Part shown: in pieces, positions 59,460-64,000 of the stretch
Layout of the letters: every line of letters starts with the position of its first letter
Position numbering within the stretch: position 1 is the first letter of the stretch
Assembly (NCBI GenBank): GCA_027382625.1
Contig: JAJKFJ010020656.1
Span: 62,001 to 126,000 of the forward strand
From: Tetmemena sp. SeJ-2015
Taxonomy: Eukaryota; Ciliophora; Spirotrichea; Sporadotrichida; Oxytrichidae
Length of the DNA: 64,000 nt
Direction: 5' to 3'
Notes under the pieces: model-generated
The model's database searches: none
Told to the model about the DNA's origin: nothing
The model's input: only the letters and a program-made list of their open reading frames with translations
Made by a program: the position numbers and the translations under genes

Positions 59460-60674
59460 TCATTTTTGAAGTCTGTTAGCCATTAATTTGGGCTGAGTAG
59501 AAATGATGTCAATTATGGCTGCCTTGCTAGCATTTTTGCTGTTTTGAGTAAGAGCTGGGAGGTCACAGTTAAATTGGAGGTTAAAGAGGTCTTCAGTAAG
59601 TTAATTTATCCCATAGCCTTAGCTCTTATCGTCGCTTTGAAGAAACTGGTTTGATTCTGACTTGTCTTTCAATTTGGATTTCTTGCAATCTAATGAAGAA
59701 AATTAAACCAATACTAAATCAGAGTAGAATGTTGAGGAAGCCAAAGTTGAGGTGTCCCATTACTTCTGAAGGCCAGGAGAGTTGACTAGCCTGGGAATGC
59801 GTTGGTCATTCTGAATTCTTGAGTGTTGAAAGTTAGAGGTAGCATCGAGTTCTCATTATCTTACTAAGTTGCTGAGCTTGAAGGTTTGCCAGAAATAAAT
59901 TTAAAAGATAACCATTCTCCTAACCTTTGCAGGTTCTTCATCCTTCGACTCAGAAACAGTCTCAAGATTTTACTGTTCCTCTTGCTAGCCTCTGAAGAAT
60001 TTGTCAAACACAAGGGGGTTTTAAGGCCTCATCAAAGGGATGCGAGCGTTTCTATATTTAGGCTAGTATTTTCCAATCTGCTTTATATTACCCTCTGCGT
60101 CCTTAATTATTGGAAACTCGTATTGCTTTACAGATTAGAATATTCCTCGAAGTTCCTTTTCGGCTTTGTAGAGGTTTCTGAGAGTCTCTAAATTTTCGGC
60201 GTTTTTCTCTCCTATTCCCAAACTAGATTTCTTATAGGAAAAGCCTTATCTTGAATGAGAAGATTGCGATTGCATTTCTCCTCGGCTTTCCTTCTCTGAA
60301 CTACTTATAGCGCCGGAGACTCTCTCATCACTCAATGTGTCCTCTTAGATTTGAAGTGGAGCAAAATTTTAAGATTGGGCGCCTGTCGTGGGTCCCGCAG
60401 ATCCCACATCATCGTCTCTCCTTAGTCGCCTATTTTGGTTTTGAGACCTGACCTAGCTCATAGATCCTGCTTTAATGTTCTAAGAGCTTTTAACCACGTC
60501 AGGAAGAAATTAGCTGCTCTGTTGAGATTAATTAATCGTAGTGAGTCTATTGTTGCTTTGATGGTAGGATCTTCCAATGCACTCTACTGATTAATTATGG
60601 TGGCCAGCTCGGTTCTTTCTCTTTTTCTCCTTCTTTGTCAGTTTTAACTTTTTTCCATTCGCTGCCCCAAACAT
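59460..60674 (-). CDS. Basic-start low-complexity protein, possibly nuclear
   Basis: Starts MFGAANGKKLKLTKKEKKRK, a strong basic nuclear-localisation-like sequence, followed by S/Q/N-rich sequence with RSQNQNRRLRRDDD. A more conserved-looking segment lies at about 60190-60010 (LETLRNLYKAEKELRGIFQS, YEFPIIKDAEGNIKQIGKYQ). After interruptions near 59930 and 59700 the C-terminal part reads EDLFNLQFNCDLPALTQNSK and ends at TGA 59462-59460. Two short introns or IESs are likely. No family recognised. The start lies 48 bases downstream of the stop of the next minus-strand gene, a tight head-to-tail spacing. Confidence 0.6.
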
Positions 60675-60721
60675 GTATAAGAGGAAAATTCAAATGACAC
60701 TTCTAATCAAATGCAAAATGG

Positions 60722-62505
60722 TCAAATATAATTATTTCTATTACTTTTCGGAGAAACTTTAGCACTTCTTCCTCCCGTCTTTTACTAATGCAAGGCCCCA
60801 CTGCTTATTCCCATTTTAGGACCTCTAATCTTGCTGGACTATTTCTCTGTAAACTGAATAAAGCCCGTGCTACCCTAGCTCATAGTGCTGTTCAGTATGA
60901 GATTAATTGGCTGTGTATTGATTCCTTAAGCTTAGTGATATTGATTGTTCGACATTCCAATCATAGAGCTAGAGCCGTTAGTCTTTGCTAAAATCGACCT
61001 ATCGATTGCCAAATACCCTGATGATTGCGTGTGATGCAGAGCAGAACAAGTTTAAAGATTATGATTGCTCGCCATGTTATTTGACTGATTGTTATTAGCA
61101 GGCATGCTAAGACTGGTAATGCTAGGCTACTTTTGATGTTATCCACGATTTTAATAAGAAAGCTTGATTGGATGCGAAGTTGATTATTTAGTTGAAGGTT
61201 GATTAGAATCCGCAAGAGAGATCATTCCACTCTACAAAGATGCCTTTTAAAGCATTCTTGAGGGGCTTAATAGGTTAGAGACTGCATTTTTAGTTGTCAC
61301 TGCAAACTATTGTAGCTGCTAAAATGCTGAGTCATACTAGCTCGGAGTAACCACAGTTTAAATTGGATTGTAATTGAGTCTTGCAGTCTAAAGAGTATCC
61401 TAGAGCTAAAGATTCTGTTAGGAAGTAGTATTTGCCATAGCCTTCTTCATGCTATTAGTTTGTATAGAATTTTAAGCAGACGTCTTAAGTTGCTAAGCTT
61501 TATTTCTAGTAGAGAACTATTAAGTATTTAGACCACTTCTGTTATTTGCGTTCTGTAAGTGATTTTAAAGTGTAGTGTTGTTTGAATTATAAGTTTGCAA
61601 GTTCTGTATTTTAATATTATTAGTAGGAGTAGGGACTTGCTTCACTTTAGAGCCTATCTTCTTCGGGCTAAGAATATTGCTATGAGAATTCAGCTACGAG
61701 TTGCCTCCTTTTTAACTTTTGAGTTTCTGGTTTACAATCTAGCCTGGCTAGGGAGATCTGATTCTCTTGATTTTATTTTACTGCGATTGAGTTTGCACAT
61801 ACTTAATTTATGAATCCTATTCTCTCTGGCTTTGCCTAGATGAGTTATTGCTCTAAGTATTCTATATCAGATTTTAGGAGCTATTCAAACCTAGATCAAT
61901 CTACCCTACAGAAGTAATATGCCTTATTCTTTTTGAAGATTGAGACTCGAGAATTGAATTAGAAGTTTAAATGTGGAGCTTTCCCTGATTTCTTGCGCCT
62001 AGACTAGTCTGGATATTAAGATTCTTGACATGATTCTTATTTAGATTTTTCTAACTCATGTTATTATACTGCTTTATATGGCTGTCGTTAAATTAATCTT
62101 GCCTCATGATGTGAGAATGAGTGAATTCCTCTAGTTTGTTGATGATTTCATTTCTCTAAAGCCTACTTGTCTTTGTAGTTTAGTTGCAAAGATTAGATCC
62201 AGAGAGCACACTATGATTTAGCAACTCATAATCTTCCAATTAAGATAGAGGGTTACTATTATAAAATTATACCTTACATAGTTATGAAACAGATCATTCG
62301 CAATAATTTATAATCAAAAGAGGATTGTTGATTTAAACAGCCACTGAGCCTTTCTTTTGAGCGAATCTGCTTTTCTATTCCAAAAATTCTCTTCTCTCAA
62401 GTTGTTGCTTGGGTGATTTAGGCCTTTAGATTGACTTATTAAAAGTATCCTATGACTGGCCTTCACCTTTGGACTTACTAGACATTTCTCCTCCCTTATT
62501 TCCAA
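60722..62505 (-). CDS. Gln/Asn/Ser-rich protein, unknown function
   Basis: On the minus strand one frame stays open from about 62280 to TGA 60724-60722 using many TAA/TAG codons. Sequence samples: NEIINKLEEFTHSHIMRQD, KNLNIQTSLGARNQGKLH, SQQNLQLQDTLQTARLNY and RNKAQQLKTSAQNSIQTNS, ending GRSAKVSPKSNRNNYI. Short basic patches (NKIKRIRSPQPG, SPKKIGSKVKQ) are scattered in it. The N-terminal part is uncertain: an ATG frame at 62505 (MEIREEKCLVSPKVKASHR) is a candidate. Intrinsically disordered by composition; no domain, no membrane segment. Confidence 0.55.
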
Positions 62506-62648
62506 TCTAGGATAAACTACTACTAAGATGCGTCTAACTCTAAATATTTTAAAGAAGGCTGCTCTAGCAAGTTTAGAGCGTAGACTTCAGGTCGTTCTTT
62601 TTCAAGAGTCGAGATTTTTCATCATAGTCTGAGTCTTTTTCACTCACT

Positions 62649-64000
62649 TCACATATAGTGTGATTGGAAGGTAGATACCTTGGCCCTTAAAGTCCTTATC
62701 TTGCTGACTTTTGATATATTTAAAAGACCTATAAAAAATAGATATCTTGAAGGAAGAGAGAGTGAGTTGCTTTTGGGGTTTTATCTCTTTTTAATGAGGA
62801 AAATGTGAGCAGTATCAACTTCACACAAGAGTTTAGGTATAGAACTGATAACGTTTTGATGTTTCATGGTAGTATGATTTGTAAGTGACTTGTAAAAGCT
62901 CTTGTCAATATCCTCTTCCTAGCCATTTGAATTAATAGAGCCTAATGATTCTCTAAGTCCCTTTATGATAGTCTTTGATGTCGTGATGCCTTCATAAAAA
63001 GCGTAACTTATATATAGAATCACCCCAGCCATATATTTTCCCATTTTCTAACAAAGCCAGGACATGCGAATCCCCAGAGAAAATTTCTTGAATTTTATAC
63101 CCCTCTTCAATTTTAACTTCGACAGGAGAATCAGCTTGCTTAAGTTCTCCCAATCCGAGTTGCCCGTTGGATCCATTTCCCCAAATATACAGCTTACTTT
63201 CATCCTCGGTCACTGCTAGAAAAGAATATTGAGCCTGCTCCTATTCTCTTGCATTTCGAGTTATTGAAATAGGCAACTCTGTAAATCCTGAAATTTTACT
63301 CACTTTAGCTCGATTAAGATATAAAATAAGTCGACTCCTGCTTGAAGCCTAGTTAAGATTTATTGTTCCAGCCAAAAGCATAGACTTGCCCCTCGTGATC
63401 TAGTACAATTGAGTGAGCCTCTCCTAGAGCTGACTACTTAATCTTTCTCTTAATGTTATGAAAGTATTAAACATGCTGTGGTCTTAAGCTCACGAAGCCG
63501 TAAGAGTCTTGTTAAAGCAAGGATTTTGAGAGACCTAGTTATCCTACATCAGATCTGCCCCAAACGAAGAGCTATCCTTCAGAGTCTATTGCAGAATTGT
63601 GATATCCTCCAGACTCAATTGAAATGAATCTTCTTGAGGTAATTTCAGGATGATCAATGAACTTTGGTGTCAAGTAAGTTTTATAATCCCCATGCCCTAA
63701 GCATCCTGAAACACCAACTCCCCAGCTCGCAATAAATCCTTGTGAAGTTAGAATCATAATATGCTCGAAACCACAGCTAAGCCAAGATACCTACACTTGA
63801 GAAAAGGAGTAAAGAACTGAGGGAGAAATTAATCTACTGAGAGGAAATTAAGAATAAGAACTCTTTTCAAGATAGCCCTTAGACTCTTCTTCATTACTTT
63901 CGTAAAGAATCTGTGGTGTTGATAAAAATCCACAGCATGGTATAGAATGAAGAATGCTGATTTAAAGATGATTCCTCTCAAATGTTTACTCGCAAGTTAC
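62649..64000 (-). CDS. RCC1-repeat (beta-propeller) protein, possibly cut by the window edge
   Basis: RCC1 blades are visible in order on the minus strand: SWGVGVSGCLGHGDYKTYL (about 63730), then ESGGYHNSAIDSEGQLFVWG and RSDVGQLGLSKSLL, ALGEAHSIVLDHEGQVYAFG with WNNKSQLGF, then LYIWGNGSNGQLGLGELKQ, FSGDSHVLALLENGKIYGWG (to about 63020). Each has the GxGxxGQLGxG and GxxHxxAL pattern of RCC1 repeats, found in exchange factors and in cytoskeletal or ubiquitin-linked proteins. The last visible part (about 63000-62649) is a non-propeller tail ending at TGA 62651-62649. Frame shifts lie near 63310 and 63010. The N-terminus is near or beyond 64000. Confidence 0.8.

Noticed and set aside
60780..61250. 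Apparent plus-strand ORFs in the 60.8-61.8 kb region
   Set aside because: The minus strand has one continuous Q/N/S-rich frame across the region with many TAA/TAG codons; plus ORFs are shadows.
1..64000. CRISPR arrays, tRNA and rRNA genes, bacterial promoters or operons
   Set aside because: No regularly spaced repeats, no recognisable cloverleaf or rRNA cores were seen, and genes are eukaryotic with introns.

Overview
The window looks like germline (micronuclear) DNA of a spirotrich/hypotrich-type ciliate. Three observations carry this. (1) UAA and UAG stand at conserved or plausible Gln positions throughout (for example GTYWYQAPE in two kinases) and only UGA ends long frames. (2) A 17-base G4T4 telomere-type block occurs internally at 4072-4088, followed by AAT, as at the ends of Oxytricha TBE transposons. 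(3) Many reading frames are interrupted by short AT-rich segments bounded by direct repeats of 2-6 bases; removing the segment plus one repeat copy restores the frame exactly. These behave as internal eliminated sequences (IESs) with pointers ATTC, ATGA, GATGTA, GATTT, TA, ATTT, GAAT, CAG and AGT. No scrambled gene order was seen. Several genes also carry +1/-1 shifts, mostly at homopolymers, which look like uncorrected long-read errors.

Layout. 1-4.1 kb: probably the decayed right part of a TBE-like transposon, with a kinase remnant and two adapter-like 14-mers. 4.6-9.2 kb: a ciliate multi-spanning membrane-protein gene with at least three IESs, split by a short LINE inserted antisense with a 14-bp target duplication. 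9.2-11.2 kb: no confident gene. 11.2-24 kb: housekeeping and nuclear genes (ribosomal protein eL22, a GPKOW/Spp2-like G-patch-KOW factor, two tandem Tousled-like kinases, TFIIS, a secretory cyclophilin, an unknown gene). 24-32.3 kb: a Ser/acidic-rich protein, a coiled-coil protein and two neighbouring proteins with N-myristoylation/palmitoylation-type starts. 33.4-34.8 kb: eEF1B-gamma. 35.1-44.7 kb: a long low-complexity protein and a CAMK/ULK-like kinase with a long Q/S/N tail. 44.8-48.8 kb: a seven-helix receptor followed on the same strand by a phosphatidylinositol-phosphate kinase, probably a GPCR-PIPK fusion. 48.8-53.3 kb (minus): a protein with an EF-hand-like segment and repeated CTFKP motifs. 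53.4-58.1 kb: an acidic Ser-rich protein and a Sec7-PH-TBC (TBS) protein whose catalytic fingers look lost. 59.4-64 kb (minus): two low-complexity proteins and an RCC1-repeat protein running off the right edge.

The genes form no operon; they are single transcription units with short introns (about 34-125 nt; one of 210 nt). The right two thirds is rich in signalling and membrane-trafficking proteins. Translations were made by eye with UAA/UAG=Gln; starts and exon limits of low-complexity genes are approximate.
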